This document shows positions 15,270-24,376 of a DNA stretch of 64,000 nucleotides, piece by piece; position 1 is the first letter of the stretch, and each line of letters starts with the position of its first letter. Origin of the DNA: Hymenobacter metallicola (GTDB lineage: Bacteria > Bacteroidota > Bacteroidia > Cytophagales > Hymenobacteraceae); assembly GCF_004745645.1 (NCBI RefSeq), contig NZ_SRMB01000001.1:620001-684000 (forward strand), written 5' to 3'. Both the position numbers and the translations under genes were made by a program. The notes under the pieces are model-generated. The model was given only the letters and a program-made list of their open reading frames with translations. It did not search any database and was not told the DNA's origin.

Positions 15270-16226
15270 TCAGACTGCAGCAGTATGGGCTGGTGAGGAA
15301 ATTTCCGGAGCGTTCTGGGGCGAAACCGTCGGCGCGGGAGCGTAAGCCGTTTTATCGGCGTAGAACTTCCGGTTCTCAATGTCATACGTATTGCCCTTGG
15401 CCAGTACGTGCAGGGTCATATTCTCCATCGACAGCGCCGCGCCTTTTTTGGCCGCGGCGGCATTGTTGTGCTGAAGGTTGTGCCCATCCATGATAATGAC
15501 GAGGTTGGACCCGATAGTTTCAATCAGATTGCCTTCCGTAATCAATACTCCAGTGTCTTCGCCCAGCCCGATGCCGATAAGCTTGGGGTGCAAGGCTACC
15601 GCCTCCATCAACCGGCCGAAGCGGCCCCGCTTCACAAAGTGGGAGTCAATCACGACGCTCCGGTTCAGGCTAAGACCAGTGCCGATTTTAACGGCGCCCT
15701 TCATGAGAGCGTCGGGTACGCTGCCGCCCATAATCATGATGTGCGACATGGCCATGGCTCCGGCGCTGGTACCGGCAATAACGAAGTTGGGCTCGTTGTA
15801 ATACCGGGTCGTGAGCCGGTCCAGAAATTCGCTTTCCCCGAACATCATTTTCAGGCGCGACTGGTTGCCGCCGCTCATCATCACGATGTCGGCTTCGAGC
15901 AGACGGGCTAAGTACTCCGGCTGCTGCGCGTCTTCCGGTGTGCGAATATCGAGGATGCCTACATTCATGCAGTTGAGCATGGCGAAGGACGACACGTAAA
16001 TCTTAGCTACTTCCTCCGGAATCATGGAAGCCGTGGTGATGACCTCAATGCGCGGATCGGTTTTGCCCGACTCCGTTACAACGCGCTTCAGAATACCGAG
16101 CTCAAAAAAGTTGAGGTAGTATTTTTTCTTGGTGCGCGGGTTCGGATAGGTGCCTTTATCTTCATTGCCGCCAATGGCAATTAATTTCCCGAGAGGTTTA
16201 GGTGCTTTCAAAGCGCAGCGCAACAT
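15270..16226 (-). CDS. cphB: cyanophycinase (peptidase S51 family)
   Basis: 318-residue serine exopeptidase of family S51 that removes beta-Asp-Arg dipeptides from cyanophycin. Seen: GKLIAIGGNEDKG at the N-terminus, MSGGNQSRL, and the nucleophile elbow AGTSAGAMAMS with Ser154. ATG 16226 (MLRCALKAPKPLGK) was chosen; the frame stays open to 16319, adding a hydrophobic stretch that would overlap the M1 peptidase stop, so a signal-anchored form is possible but unlikely. The Pro/Ala-rich C-terminal tail is non-conserved. The partner isoaspartyl peptidase is convergent next door. No cyanophycin synthetase is in the window. Confidence 0.9.
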   Translation of the reverse strand: MLRCALKAPKPLGKLIAIGGNEDKGTYPNPRTKKKYYLNFFELGILKRVVTESGKTDPRIEVITTASMIPEEVAKIYVSSFAMLNCMNVGILDIRTPEDAQQPEYLARLLEADIVMMSGGNQSRLKMMFGESEFLDRLTTRYYNEPNFVIAGTSAGAMAMSHIMIMGGSVPDALMKGAVKIGTGLSLNRSVVIDSHFVKRGRFGRLMEAVALHPKLIGIGLGEDTGVLITEGNLIETIGSNLVIIMDGHNLQHNNAAAAKKGAALSMENMTLHVLAKGNTYDIENRKFYADKTAYAPAPTVSPQNAPEISSPAHTAAV

Positions 16227-16302
16227 TAATGACAACAAAAGAAAAATAACTCTAAAGGGGCAAGCAAGGTTCAAGCCATACCCTCCGAGAAACCACAGGA
16301 AT

Positions 16303-18090
16303 TTAAGCAGATTGACCAACCATGGTGTCCAGGGTGCTGGTAGCTACCGAATGGTAGTTGGGCCGGGCCCGGGTATAAATTTGTTGGGCCCGAGCTTTGC
16401 CGTTGGGTTGGGTTAGCAACGCCTTGTAAATCGGCACCAGAAATTTACGGCGCCCAACGGTAGTTAGAAAATGCTCCACGGCCTGGTCGGCGGGCTGATA
16501 GTCGGCCCGCAAGGCGAGGGGAAACCACGCCGACAAAATTTCAGCGTTGCCCGAATTGGTAAACCCAAAAGCGGCGTCTAGTTCGGCCAGCTGAGTTCCC
16601 GCTAACGTTTTGGGTAAGCCCTGCAGAAAGTGCACCCACTCGTGGCTGCTCCAGGTAGTAGTGGGCAGAGCAGTAGCGGAGGTGCCGGCCTGCCAGCTCT
16701 GGAGGGCTGCTTCCACTGCCTCGAACCGCTCCGACGACACTGGTGGAGCTACTGCCGGAACGCCTGGGCCGTTAACCCAGGCCTCGAGGCTCAGCTGCTC
16801 TTCCAGCCCCGGCTCGTCATCCAGCAGTTGCCGGCGCAGGTAGGCCACAAAAGAATCCGTGTCCATCGACTGAAAGCTGAAGCGGGCAAAGTATTCCTTA
16901 ATAAAGGTGTCCAGCTTTGCTCGGCCGACCAGATGCTCCAGGGTAAGTAGAAGGTAGTCGCCCTTTTCGTAGGCAATTTCGGTAAGCCCTTCGTCGGGGT
17001 CGCGGCCCGCCAGATTGAGGTGAAGATGGGTGTCGGCGCTGGTCGAGCCAAGTTCTTCTACCGTGTGCAGCAAATCGGTGTGGCCCAATACCTGGAGCAT
17101 ATCGGCGTAGGGGCGACCGTAGAGGCGCTCCATAATGCGGCGCTCGAAGTACACCGTGAAGCCTTCGTTCAGCCAGAAGTCATTCCATGTGGCATTGGTT
17201 ACCAGGTTGCCCGACCAGGAGTGCGCCAACTCGTGGGCTACCAAGCTAGTCAGGCTCCGGTCACCAGCTAGAATTGTGGGTGTTACAAATGTTAAACGAG
17301 GGTTTTCCATGCCGCCAAAGGGAAAGCTCGGCGGCAGCACCAGCAAATCGTACCGGTCCCAGCGGTAAGGACCATACAAGTCCTCGGCGGCACCTACCAT
17401 TTTTTCCAGGTCCACAAACTCGTGGGTAGCGCTGGGCAGGGTAGTGGGCTCGGCGTAAATACCCGTGCGCGTGCTCAAGGGAGTAAACTCAACATTACCC
17501 ACCGCCAGTGCCATCAGATACGATGGAATAGGCTGCTCCATCCGAAACGTGTACTCGCCGGTAGGGCTGAGCTGCTGCGGGTTCTCGGCACTCATCAAGG
17601 CCAGCAGGTGAGCGGGTACGCGCACGCGGGCCTCGTACGTAAAGCGGATGCCAGGGGAGTCTTGGCACGGAATCCAGGTGCGGGCCAGGATAGCCTGCGA
17701 CTGGGTGAAGAGGAAAGGCTGTTCGCGGCCGGCGGTCTGCTCCGGCTGGAGCCATTGCAGGGCCGCTGCCTCAGGGGAGGTTTGGTACTGAATAACGACA
17801 ACGGTCGTATCGGGCCGGACGGTAATGCACAAACTGGAGCCCAGGATGGGGTCGTTGGCGCCCAGTGCAAATTTGGTTTGCTCGCCGGTCGGGCCGTCGA
17901 GCCGTACCGACTCGATGTGCAAGGTGCGCGCATCCAGCCAGAGTTCGGTTGCGCCGGTATGGTTGGTCAGCTGCCAGGTAGCCTGCCCGCGCAGCGTGCG
18001 GGTCGCAAAGTCAACTTCTAAAGCTAAGGCAAGGTGACGAACTTGTATTTCAGATGGGCGAGCGTAGCTGTGCGGGTCGGGGGTGAACAT
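16303..18090 (-). CDS. M1 family aminopeptidase (leukotriene A4 hydrolase-like)
   Basis: 595-residue zinc aminopeptidase. Seen: N-terminal beta-saddle domain (LALALEVDFATRTLRGQATW), the substrate-binding GGMENPRLTF, the zinc site HELAHSW plus downstream Glu in NEGFTVYFERR, and a C-terminal helical repeat domain (LPKTLAGTQLAELDAAF onward) as in LTA4 hydrolase and cold-active ColAP. Start 18090 (MFTPDPHSYARPSEI) was chosen over 18189. No signal peptide, so probably cytosolic. The cyanophycinase gene follows on the same strand, so peptide salvage is a shared theme. Confidence 0.93.
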   Translation of the reverse strand: MFTPDPHSYARPSEIQVRHLALALEVDFATRTLRGQATWQLTNHTGATELWLDARTLHIESVRLDGPTGEQTKFALGANDPILGSSLCITVRPDTTVVVIQYQTSPEAAALQWLQPEQTAGREQPFLFTQSQAILARTWIPCQDSPGIRFTYEARVRVPAHLLALMSAENPQQLSPTGEYTFRMEQPIPSYLMALAVGNVEFTPLSTRTGIYAEPTTLPSATHEFVDLEKMVGAAEDLYGPYRWDRYDLLVLPPSFPFGGMENPRLTFVTPTILAGDRSLTSLVAHELAHSWSGNLVTNATWNDFWLNEGFTVYFERRIMERLYGRPYADMLQVLGHTDLLHTVEELGSTSADTHLHLNLAGRDPDEGLTEIAYEKGDYLLLTLEHLVGRAKLDTFIKEYFARFSFQSMDTDSFVAYLRRQLLDDEPGLEEQLSLEAWVNGPGVPAVAPPVSSERFEAVEAALQSWQAGTSATALPTTTWSSHEWVHFLQGLPKTLAGTQLAELDAAFGFTNSGNAEILSAWFPLALRADYQPADQAVEHFLTTVGRRKFLVPIYKALLTQPNGKARAQQIYTRARPNYHSVATSTLDTMVGQSA

Positions 18091-18361
18091 GGGGCAGGGC
18101 AAGGAAAAGAGACGATGGTTGTGCTTACGGAAAAGCAGGACGAAGCGGTAAATATAGGGGAACGACAAAGGGAATTTGCCGCTAGTCATTGGGCCGCGAA
18201 AGGCTCAAAACTGTTAACTTGCACCGTGGTGTAGTTCTGCTTGCTCGACAACCCCAGGGGCCAGAAAGCAGTAGAACGCGCAGAGCGCTGCGTCGGCAGG
18301 CTGGTTTCCGTTCGGGTTGCCAGTTCCGGTAGTAGTCTTTTCTGCTTCTCTCATCACACCT

Positions 18362-20122
18362 ATGTACATGAACCAAGTTAATCGTCCGGCTTTCCTCACC
18401 GTCCTCTTGTTCTGGCTGATCAGCCTGACCATGATGGGCTCGGCGTGCAGCCAGGATCAGAAGGAAAAAATCCAGGATGCGCTGCCCGGCGGCCTGACCA
18501 AGGCCGGCGGGGCGCAGCCCAAGCTCGACAGTACCTACGTTATTCGGTACATGAACGCCGAGCCAGCCTTTAAAGACCAACTGGACTGGGGCAAGAAATT
18601 CTACCGCGAGCGGGACTACCGCCTGGGCTGGTTTCGCAACCATGAGTTGGTCCCCCAGGCTAAAACGCTGCTGAACGTAATCAATAAGGCCGCTGACGAA
18701 GGGCTTGACCCCCGGGATTATAAAGTAAAGGACTTTGACAAGCTCTTTGCCGAGTTTGAAAAATCGCAGTCGGACTCGACCAAGCGCAATGCTCTGGAAA
18801 AGGAGATAGACGTTGCTCTATCAGGCACTTACTTTAATTGGGCTTCCGATTTCTACCGCGGAACAGTGAATCCGCGCGAAGTAAAAAGCATTGATTGGCA
18901 AGTCAAGCGCAACAAGATCAAGTTGCATAAGGCGCTGATGACCATTCTCAAGGAGCGGGAAAGCACGTATCCGTACTACGAATTCGAGCCCCTGCACCCC
19001 GAGTATGACCGGCTGAAAAAGGCACTGGCGGACTATCGTGCGCTGCAGCGCAATGGGGGCTGGCCTTCCTTGCCCGCTACAACCAAGCTCAAGCCCGGTG
19101 ACACGTCACCAGTTGTAGCCGTGCTGCGCAAGCGTCTGCTAGGCACGGGTGCTGCCACCGAACCTGCCGCCTCGCCAACCACCACTACGCCGGTGCAAGC
19201 TACTGCTAACACGACTCCCGCCGCGGCGCCGGCTGAGAGATATGAGGGAGAGTTGGTGCAGGCAGTGAAACAGTTTCAGGGGTTGAACGGCCTCAAAGCC
19301 GACGGCATTGTGAGCGGTGAGACGCTCAAGGCCCTGAACGTTCCGCTTTCCGCCCGTATCGACCAGATCATTCTGAATATGGAGCGGTGGCGCTGGATTC
19401 CAAAAAAGTTTGAGCCCAGCTATTTGCTGGTGAATATTCCTGATTACAAGCTTCACGTAATCGAAAATAATCGTGAAGTTTTTGACATGCGAGTTATCGT
19501 GGGCAAGACCCTGAACGCTACCCCGGTCTTTAGCGACAAGATGGAGTACGTGGTTTTGTCGCCCTACTGGAACGTGCCCTGGAGCATTATTGAGAAAGAG
19601 CTTAAGCCCAAGCTGATCAATAATCCGTCGTATCTGGACCGCTTGGATATGGAAGTGGTAAAGGGATATGGTAAGAAAGCCGTGGCCGTAAACCCCGGTT
19701 CTATCGACTGGTCAAGCATCACCCAGGAGACTTTTAAGTACACCGTGCGTCGTCGTCCGGGGCCCAAAAATGACTTGGGGGAGGTGAAGTTTATCTTCCC
19801 GAACTCCAACGATATCTACCTGCACGATACTCCCCACGACGAACTCTTTAGCCAAACCAAGCGTGGCTTCAGCCATGGTTGTGTGCGGGTGGCTGAGCCG
19901 CTTAAATTGGCTGAATACCTGTTGCGCGACAAACCCGGTTGGGACATGCAGACTATTCAGGATACGATTGCTAATCGTAAGGAGAAGTACGTAGCCCTGA
20001 AAGAGAAGCTGCCGGTCTACCTAGTATACTTCACTGCCTGGGTTGATGAGGCTGGTAACGTGAACTTCCGGGATGATATCTATGCTCATGACAAGGCACT
20101 AGCCCGCGAGTATTTCGATTAG
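18362..20122 (+). CDS. L,D-transpeptidase (YcbB/LdtD-like) lipoprotein
   Basis: 586-residue peptidoglycan cross-linking enzyme making 3-3 bonds, or attaching proteins, at the cell wall. N-terminal lipoprotein signal with lipobox GSAC (TMMGSACSQ). Then the scaffold domain typical of YcbB (residues about 40-230), a peptidoglycan-binding domain (VQAVKQFQGLNGLKADGIV, preceded by a Thr/Pro/Ala-rich insert near 270), and the YkuD catalytic domain with HGCVRV (catalytic Cys in FSHGCVRVAEP). Start 18362 is preferred; 18368 is an in-frame alternative. A clear terminator follows. Confidence 0.93.
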   Translation: MYMNQVNRPAFLTVLLFWLISLTMMGSACSQDQKEKIQDALPGGLTKAGGAQPKLDSTYVIRYMNAEPAFKDQLDWGKKFYRERDYRLGWFRNHELVPQAKTLLNVINKAADEGLDPRDYKVKDFDKLFAEFEKSQSDSTKRNALEKEIDVALSGTYFNWASDFYRGTVNPREVKSIDWQVKRNKIKLHKALMTILKERESTYPYYEFEPLHPEYDRLKKALADYRALQRNGGWPSLPATTKLKPGDTSPVVAVLRKRLLGTGAATEPAASPTTTTPVQATANTTPAAAPAERYEGELVQAVKQFQGLNGLKADGIVSGETLKALNVPLSARIDQIILNMERWRWIPKKFEPSYLLVNIPDYKLHVIENNREVFDMRVIVGKTLNATPVFSDKMEYVVLSPYWNVPWSIIEKELKPKLINNPSYLDRLDMEVVKGYGKKAVAVNPGSIDWSSITQETFKYTVRRRPGPKNDLGEVKFIFPNSNDIYLHDTPHDELFSQTKRGFSHGCVRVAEPLKLAEYLLRDKPGWDMQTIQDTIANRKEKYVALKEKLPVYLVYFTAWVDEAGNVNFRDDIYAHDKALAREYFD

Positions 20123-20166
20123 CTCTAAACTACTCCGGCCACTAGGCCGCGATTTTCCTTCTATCT

Positions 20167-20209
20167 AAAAAAGGGGCTACTGACACGAATGTCAGTAGCC
20201 CCTTTTTTA
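20167..20209 (+). terminator. terminator of the L,D-transpeptidase gene
   Basis: Stem AAAAGGGGCTACTGACA / TGTCAGTAGCCCCTTTT followed by T residues. Confidence 0.85.
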
Positions 20210-20246
20210 TGGTCCAGCTTCACCTCTCCACTAGGCCTTCTCATGC

Positions 20247-20444
20247 TTGTAAATAGAAAATCGTAGGCCAATGGTGGCGAGAGTAAAGGAGCGGTAGTAT
20301 TTACAATTGTATTACATATGTAAACATAGGGCAGGGGTATTTAATAATTTGTAACAAAAGTAACTAATATAGTTTAATTCATGCTTAGTTGTAAACAGGA
20401 GCTGTCTTTACGGGCTGCTGAGATTAATCAGTACATTTGTAAAT
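20247..20444 (+). promoter_or_regulatory. candidate operator cluster of TTGTAAAY repeats
   Basis: TTGTAAAT at 20247-20254 and 20437-20444, TTGTAAAC at 20389-20396, the inverse ATTTACAA at 20299-20306, and near matches ATGTAAAC (20319) and TTGTAACA (20349). They lie in AT-rich DNA just upstream of the XRE gene. The last copy overlaps its probable -7 element, so autorepression is plausible. Confidence 0.4.
20432..20439 (+). promoter_or_regulatory. -7 element TACATTTG of the XRE gene
   Basis: Exact TAnnTTTG, 20 bases before the ATG at 20460. Confidence 0.5.
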
Positions 20445-20459
20445 CATCCGATAACTACG

Positions 20460-21026
20460 ATGGTTGAGCGTATAAGAGCCCTTTTGCAAGCCCGTAATCT
20501 GACTCCTACCCAATTTGCTGATAGCATTGGAGTCGCCCGGCCTATTATCAGCCATATTCTTAGCGGCCGGAACAAACCTAGCCTGGAAGTGGTGCAGAAG
20601 ATTATCGGGGCTTTCCCAGACTTATCGCTGCCCTGGCTGCTCAATGGGCAGGGGCCCATGCTACCGCCAAACAAGCCTGCTGAGGCTACTTTGGAAGAAC
20701 TGGCATCTCTGGCCTCGAATAAGACCAGGAGCGTGGCAGAGCCCCCCGCCAAACGTATTCGAGCTGCCGCGCCCGTACCAGCTGTCGCAGACCCCGCGCC
20801 GGTGGTGGCTCAAGCTGCGAATACAGGTAATTTGGGGCCAAACGACGCTTCCACACCATCATTACCAACACAAACTGCTGAGTCAACACCTTTGCCGTTA
20901 GCTACGCCGACAGTAGCAACTCCATCTAGTAACTCCGTAGCTGCGTTTGCAGAGCCCGGTAAAAAGATAAGGCGTATTGTCATTTTCTACCACGACGGTA
21001 CCTTCAGCGACTTTACTCCCGAATAA
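20460..21026 (+). CDS. XRE family helix-turn-helix regulator
   Basis: 188-residue DNA-binding protein. The N-terminal ~65 residues form a Cro/CI-type helix-turn-helix (LTPTQFADSIGVARPIISHI then GRNKPSLEVVQKI). A long low-complexity Pro/Ala/Thr/Ser linker follows (about 70-165), then a short conserved-looking basic and aromatic tail (KKIRRIVIFYHDGTFSDF). The tail may contact DNA or a partner. The gene is surrounded by AT-rich non-coding DNA on both sides (20210-20459 and 21027-21702), unlike the GC-rich neighbours, and by the TTGTAAAY motifs it may recognise. Targets beyond itself are unknown. Confidence 0.88.
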   Translation: MVERIRALLQARNLTPTQFADSIGVARPIISHILSGRNKPSLEVVQKIIGAFPDLSLPWLLNGQGPMLPPNKPAEATLEELASLASNKTRSVAEPPAKRIRAAAPVPAVADPAPVVAQAANTGNLGPNDASTPSLPTQTAESTPLPLATPTVATPSSNSVAAFAEPGKKIRRIVIFYHDGTFSDFTPE

Positions 21027-21702
21027 CCTTAGATGGGGCAGTTCTGCTACTTAAATACAATTTGGCAGTGTCTGTGAAAGCAACGTTTGTGAGCGTTAGT
21101 TTTTACAGCGAATAACCACTATTTCTGTCCCTTTGCGGGTAAGGTGAAACCAGTGGGAGTGCTAATTGCTATTGTGTTAATTTAGCTAGTAATGAATAAT
21201 TGAGTTGTGAATTATTTTATTAATAGTCAGATAGTTAAGTGATTTTGTATAAAGTATGTATTCTAGAATATTGTCTTAGTAAGCTGCTCCGGTAGGTATA
21301 GGTTTAGTTTAGTTTTTGGCAAGGCATATAAAGCGGTGGCCTTAGGCGAATAGGAAAGCTGACGTTGCTAAGGACATTATCAGATAGATGCAATGAAAAA
21401 AGACAAACAGCAATAAGCTAGGGTCAGCTAATACAGTTAGCGAGGACAGAAAGAGGGTTCGTTAGTAGTTATTAAGAGATACAAAGGCAAGAACTCCGGT
21501 GAGATACTGGAGGAAGTAGTTCGTATTAATCTTTTTTAGTTGTCAAATGTAACATCACTCAAGCTCCAACGCTTCGTCTCAGCTAGTACTTGCCGCCCGA
21601 TACATTTGTATGAGAATGGTTGATGCAAGCCAGCGTAGTAATACCTGCCAGAGATACCCACGAATACTTGGCTGTTTTCAAGTCGGTGCTTACCTTTGGG
21701 GC
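21027..21702. other. AT-rich 676-base region without a recognisable gene
   Basis: Conspicuously AT-rich compared with the rest of the window, with several runs such as TTATTTTATTAATAG near 21210. Only tiny frames are present. I find no strong hairpin, tRNA or known ncRNA. It ends in a TACATTTG box (21601-21608) that may drive the lipoprotein at 21703. It could hold an unrecognised small RNA or be a remnant of transferred DNA. Confidence 0.4.
21601..21608 (+). promoter_or_regulatory. -7 element TACATTTG upstream of small lipoprotein
   Basis: Exact TAnnTTTG match in AT-rich DNA, 94 bases before the ATG at 21703. Confidence 0.4.
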
Positions 21703-21873
21703 ATGAAAAAGTCCCGTCTGCTCTTCTTGTTTGCTGCCTGCACTTCGTTGTTCCTCTCATCCTGCGAGCAAGCTCCTGACCCCGAGAAGGATCCAAGCGC
21801 CGATGCAGCCTATAAGCGTAACCACCGCGCTGAGTTGTACCGTGAAGCTCAGCGTAGCAACGTTACCGAGTAA
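21703..21873 (+). CDS. small lipoprotein (56 residues)
   Basis: Starts MKKSRLLFLFAACTSLFLSSC: a basic n-region, a hydrophobic core and lipobox LSSC. The mature part is only about 35 residues, charged and rich in Glu, Arg and Ala. Start 21703 was chosen over 21610 because it begins exactly at the signal. A strong terminator follows. Small entericidin-like or spacer lipoproteins are common in Bacteroidota; no function can be assigned. Confidence 0.7.
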   Translation: MKKSRLLFLFAACTSLFLSSCEQAPDPEKDPSADAAYKRNHRAELYREAQRSNVTE

Positions 21874-21912
21874 CTAAGCACCGGCTTAGGCCGCTGACCC
21901 GCAACTCTATAT

Positions 21913-21947
21913 AAAAGCCCCGCCGACTTGCGTCGGGCGGGGCTTTG
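21913..21947 (+). terminator. terminator after small lipoprotein
   Basis: Stem AAAAGCCCCGCCGAC / GTCGGGCGGGGCTTT with a short loop. Confidence 0.8.
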
Positions 21948-22000
21948 GTATTTTCGGCTGGTTAAGCTCGCTAACGTGTTGTTGCTCCTGTCTTCCCGGT

Positions 22001-22489
22001 TTAAATCGTTACAGTAGCTAAAACGGGTTTTACGGGGGCAACCAATTCGCTGGGAAGGTGGATGGTACCCAGCCACTGATCCTCTAACAACTGAGCCCAG
22101 GTCTGCAGATAAAACACTACGTCATCCCGGTAATTGTGCCGCAGGGAGTTGCGTCGTTCAAATGGCATAGCTGCCCGAATGGTTGGGTCTGAAAGCCGCT
22201 CTAAGTGAGCCAAGTCGGAGCGGGAGAAGCCCAAGGCCAGCATTTCATCAATCGTTTGGTCGATGGGCAAGCCACTGGTGGGGCAATAGTCGAGTAGCTG
22301 CCGCTCCCAGTCGCCGTAGCGTTGCATGGCCCGGCTATGAATTTCTGCTTTCGTCAGATGCGTAATGGTTTGGGCCAGGTGGCCGCAATTGCAGCTACCC
22401 ATGTGCCCCCACTGGTAGGGTGCTTGGGTAGCCAGGCGCTGAGCCGTGTCGCGCAGGGCCTGAATAACGGGAAGAGTGCTTTGGGCCAT
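22001..22489 (-). CDS. conserved hypothetical protein with CNCGH motif
   Basis: 162-residue soluble protein, helix-rich. The distinctive block is HMGSCNCGHLAQTIT (about 29-43), followed by LTKAEIHSRAM and, later, GFSRSDLAHLERLSD. The Cys-x-Cys-x-His could bind metal. I recognise the sequence style as a conserved Bacteroidota family without known function. There is no signal peptide. It is isolated between terminators and its own promoter region. Confidence 0.75.
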   Translation of the reverse strand: MAQSTLPVIQALRDTAQRLATQAPYQWGHMGSCNCGHLAQTITHLTKAEIHSRAMQRYGDWERQLLDYCPTSGLPIDQTIDEMLALGFSRSDLAHLERLSDPTIRAAMPFERRNSLRHNYRDDVVFYLQTWAQLLEDQWLGTIHLPSELVAPVKPVLATVTI

Positions 22490-22644
22490 AGGTAAGACAA
22501 GCTAAAAGATTACAGAAAGCTAAAATAATAAGCCGTAAACAAGTTTTTTTGTTTCAAGTATTCAGCGTTTTAACCCGGCCTCTGATCTGGTTTGCCCGAG
22601 GTAATGAGGAGAGAAAGACCTCTCAAAGCCGCTGCCAAACGCCA

Positions 22645-22682
22645 CAAAAAAACGCCCGGACCTGTGCCCGGGCGTTTTTTTG
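22645..22682 (-). terminator. terminator of the DEAD-box helicase gene
   Basis: Stem AAAAAACGCCCGG / CCGGGCGTTTTTT. Confidence 0.8.
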
Positions 22683-22695
22683 TAATTAGGAGCGT

Positions 22696-24153
22696 CTACC
22701 GCTGGCCGCCTCCGCCATTGCCTCCGCGGGAGCGGCGGCGCTGGCCGCCGGTACCTCCTGCACTGGGGCGGCCGCCAGCCGGACGGTTGGCGTTGGCAGA
22801 GGTAGAGCGTCCGCCGCCGCTACCAGCTGCTGCCGGCCGGGCCTCCGGGCGCCCCGGGGAGCTGCCAGCAGTTCGCGAAGAGCCTTGGCCGGCGCCACCC
22901 GTTCGGGGCGGCCGAGCCTCGCCACCCCGACCGGGGCGTGGGCCACGCCCAGCCGGGCCTTTGGGCCGCTGAATAGCTGGACCGCCGGTGAGGGGCACCG
23001 GAACCACAAACACGCTGAAGTAAGGATGGTCGGAAACCACCGGAATCTGGCGGCGAATCAACTTCTGAATATCCTGCAGGTAGGCCCGCTCTTCCTCATC
23101 GCAGAAGGATAAGGCTACCCCATCGGCCCCGGCCCGGCCGGTGCGACCAATGCGGTGCACGTAGGTTTCGGGCTCGTTCGGAATTTCGTAGTTGATAACG
23201 TGAGTCAGCTCATCCACATCGATGCCGCGGGCGGCAATGTCGGTGGCCACCAGCACCCGGGTGCTGCCGGCTTTGAAGTTAGACAAGGCCCGCTGCCGGT
23301 GGTTCTGCGACTTGTTGCCGTGAATGGCCTCGGCCGGGATATTGGCCTTGGCTAAGGTCTTGACCACTTTATCGGCGCCGTGCTTGGTGCGGGTAAACAC
23401 GAGCACGCGCTTGATGCTCTTATCCTTGAGGATAAACTCCAGCAGCTCGGGCTTGTCGTTCTTCTGCACCATATACACCGATTGCGTGATGGTATCGGCA
23501 GTGCTCGAAACGGGCGTAACGGCCACTTTCACCGGGTTTGGCTTCAGAATGGAGCCGGCCAGTTCCTGAATGGCACCGGGCATGGTCGCCGAGAAAAACA
23601 GGGTCTGCCGCGAAGTTGGCAGCTTGGGCAGGATGCGCTTGATGTCGTTGATAAAGCCCATGTCGAGCATCCGGTCGGCCTCGTCGAGCACAAATACTTC
23701 GATGTGCCGCAGGTCCACAAAGCCCTGATTCATCAAATCGAGCAGGCGGCCGGGCGTGGCAATTAGCACTTCCACACCGCGCTTCAAGGCATTGGTTTGT
23801 GGTAGCTGACCCACGCCGCCGAAGATAACGGTGTGGCGCAGGGGCAAGTGACGGCCGTAAGCAGCAAAGCTTTCCCCAATCTGGATGGCCAGCTCGCGGG
23901 TGGGCGTGAGCACCATGCAGCGGATGCGGGAGTGCGACTGGTTTTGCAGCTTGGCCGTTTGGGTCAGAATCTGCAGAATCGGGACGGTGAAGGCGGCCGT
24001 CTTGCCGGTGCCGGTCTGGGCTACGCCGAGCAGGTCGCGCCCGTCGAGTACGTGCGGAATGGCTTGCTGCTGAATGGGCGTGGGGGTGGTGTAGCCTTCC
24101 TCGTGCAGGGCACGCAGAATAGGCGGAATTAGATTGAGTTCGTCGAACGTCAT
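22696..24153 (-). CDS. DEAD-box RNA helicase (RhlE-like)
   Basis: 485-residue ATP-dependent RNA helicase for RNA remodelling such as ribosome assembly or cold adaptation. Motifs in order: Q motif ([11 protein letters not shown]), Walker [26 protein letters not shown] (VLDEADRML), SAT (FFSATMP), then the second RecA domain with [12 protein letters not shown] and [10 protein letters not shown]. The C-terminal ~95 residues are Gly/Arg/Pro-rich and RGG-like (GGGGQR at the end), typical for RNA-binding tails. ATG 24153 (MTFDELNLI) is the family start; the frame upstream to 24321 is not. RhlE-like rather than DbpA-like, as no DbpA RNA-binding domain is seen. Confidence 0.95.
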   Translation of the reverse strand: MTFDELNLIPPILRALHEEGYTTPTPIQQQAIPHVLDGRDLLGVAQTGTGKTAAFTVPILQILTQTAKLQNQSHSRIRCMVLTPTRELAIQIGESFAAYGRHLPLRHTVIFGGVGQLPQTNALKRGVEVLIATPGRLLDLMNQGFVDLRHIEVFVLDEADRMLDMGFINDIKRILPKLPTSRQTLFFSATMPGAIQELAGSILKPNPVKVAVTPVSSTADTITQSVYMVQKNDKPELLEFILKDKSIKRVLVFTRTKHGADKVVKTLAKANIPAEAIHGNKSQNHRQRALSNFKAGSTRVLVATDIAARGIDVDELTHVINYEIPNEPETYVHRIGRTGRAGADGVALSFCDEEERAYLQDIQKLIRRQIPVVSDHPYFSVFVVPVPLTGGPAIQRPKGPAGRGPRPGRGGEARPPRTGGAGQGSSRTAGSSPGRPEARPAAAGSGGGRSTSANANRPAGGRPSAGGTGGQRRRSRGGNGGGGQR

Positions 24154-24376
24154 CAGAAAGGAAATGGAAAGGAAAAAAGGCCGCGGCACAATTTGAAACG
24201 GCCGGTGCAGCCCTTTTCTAGAAGCAGGCTGCTGGGTAAGCGTGTTAACTTGGCGGAAAAAACAAAAGAAAGCCTGGCCAGTGTTAAGCCGGCTGGTGCC
24301 AAAGGCGTATAAGCCAGGCAAGAAGTCAGCGGTTGTACGCGCTGAAGAATGAAAAAGACACTAACCTTACCTATTT

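Noticed and set aside
21536..21796. 86-residue minus-strand ORF across the small lipoprotein
   Set aside because: It overlaps a clear lipoprotein signal on the plus strand and has no coding-like pattern.
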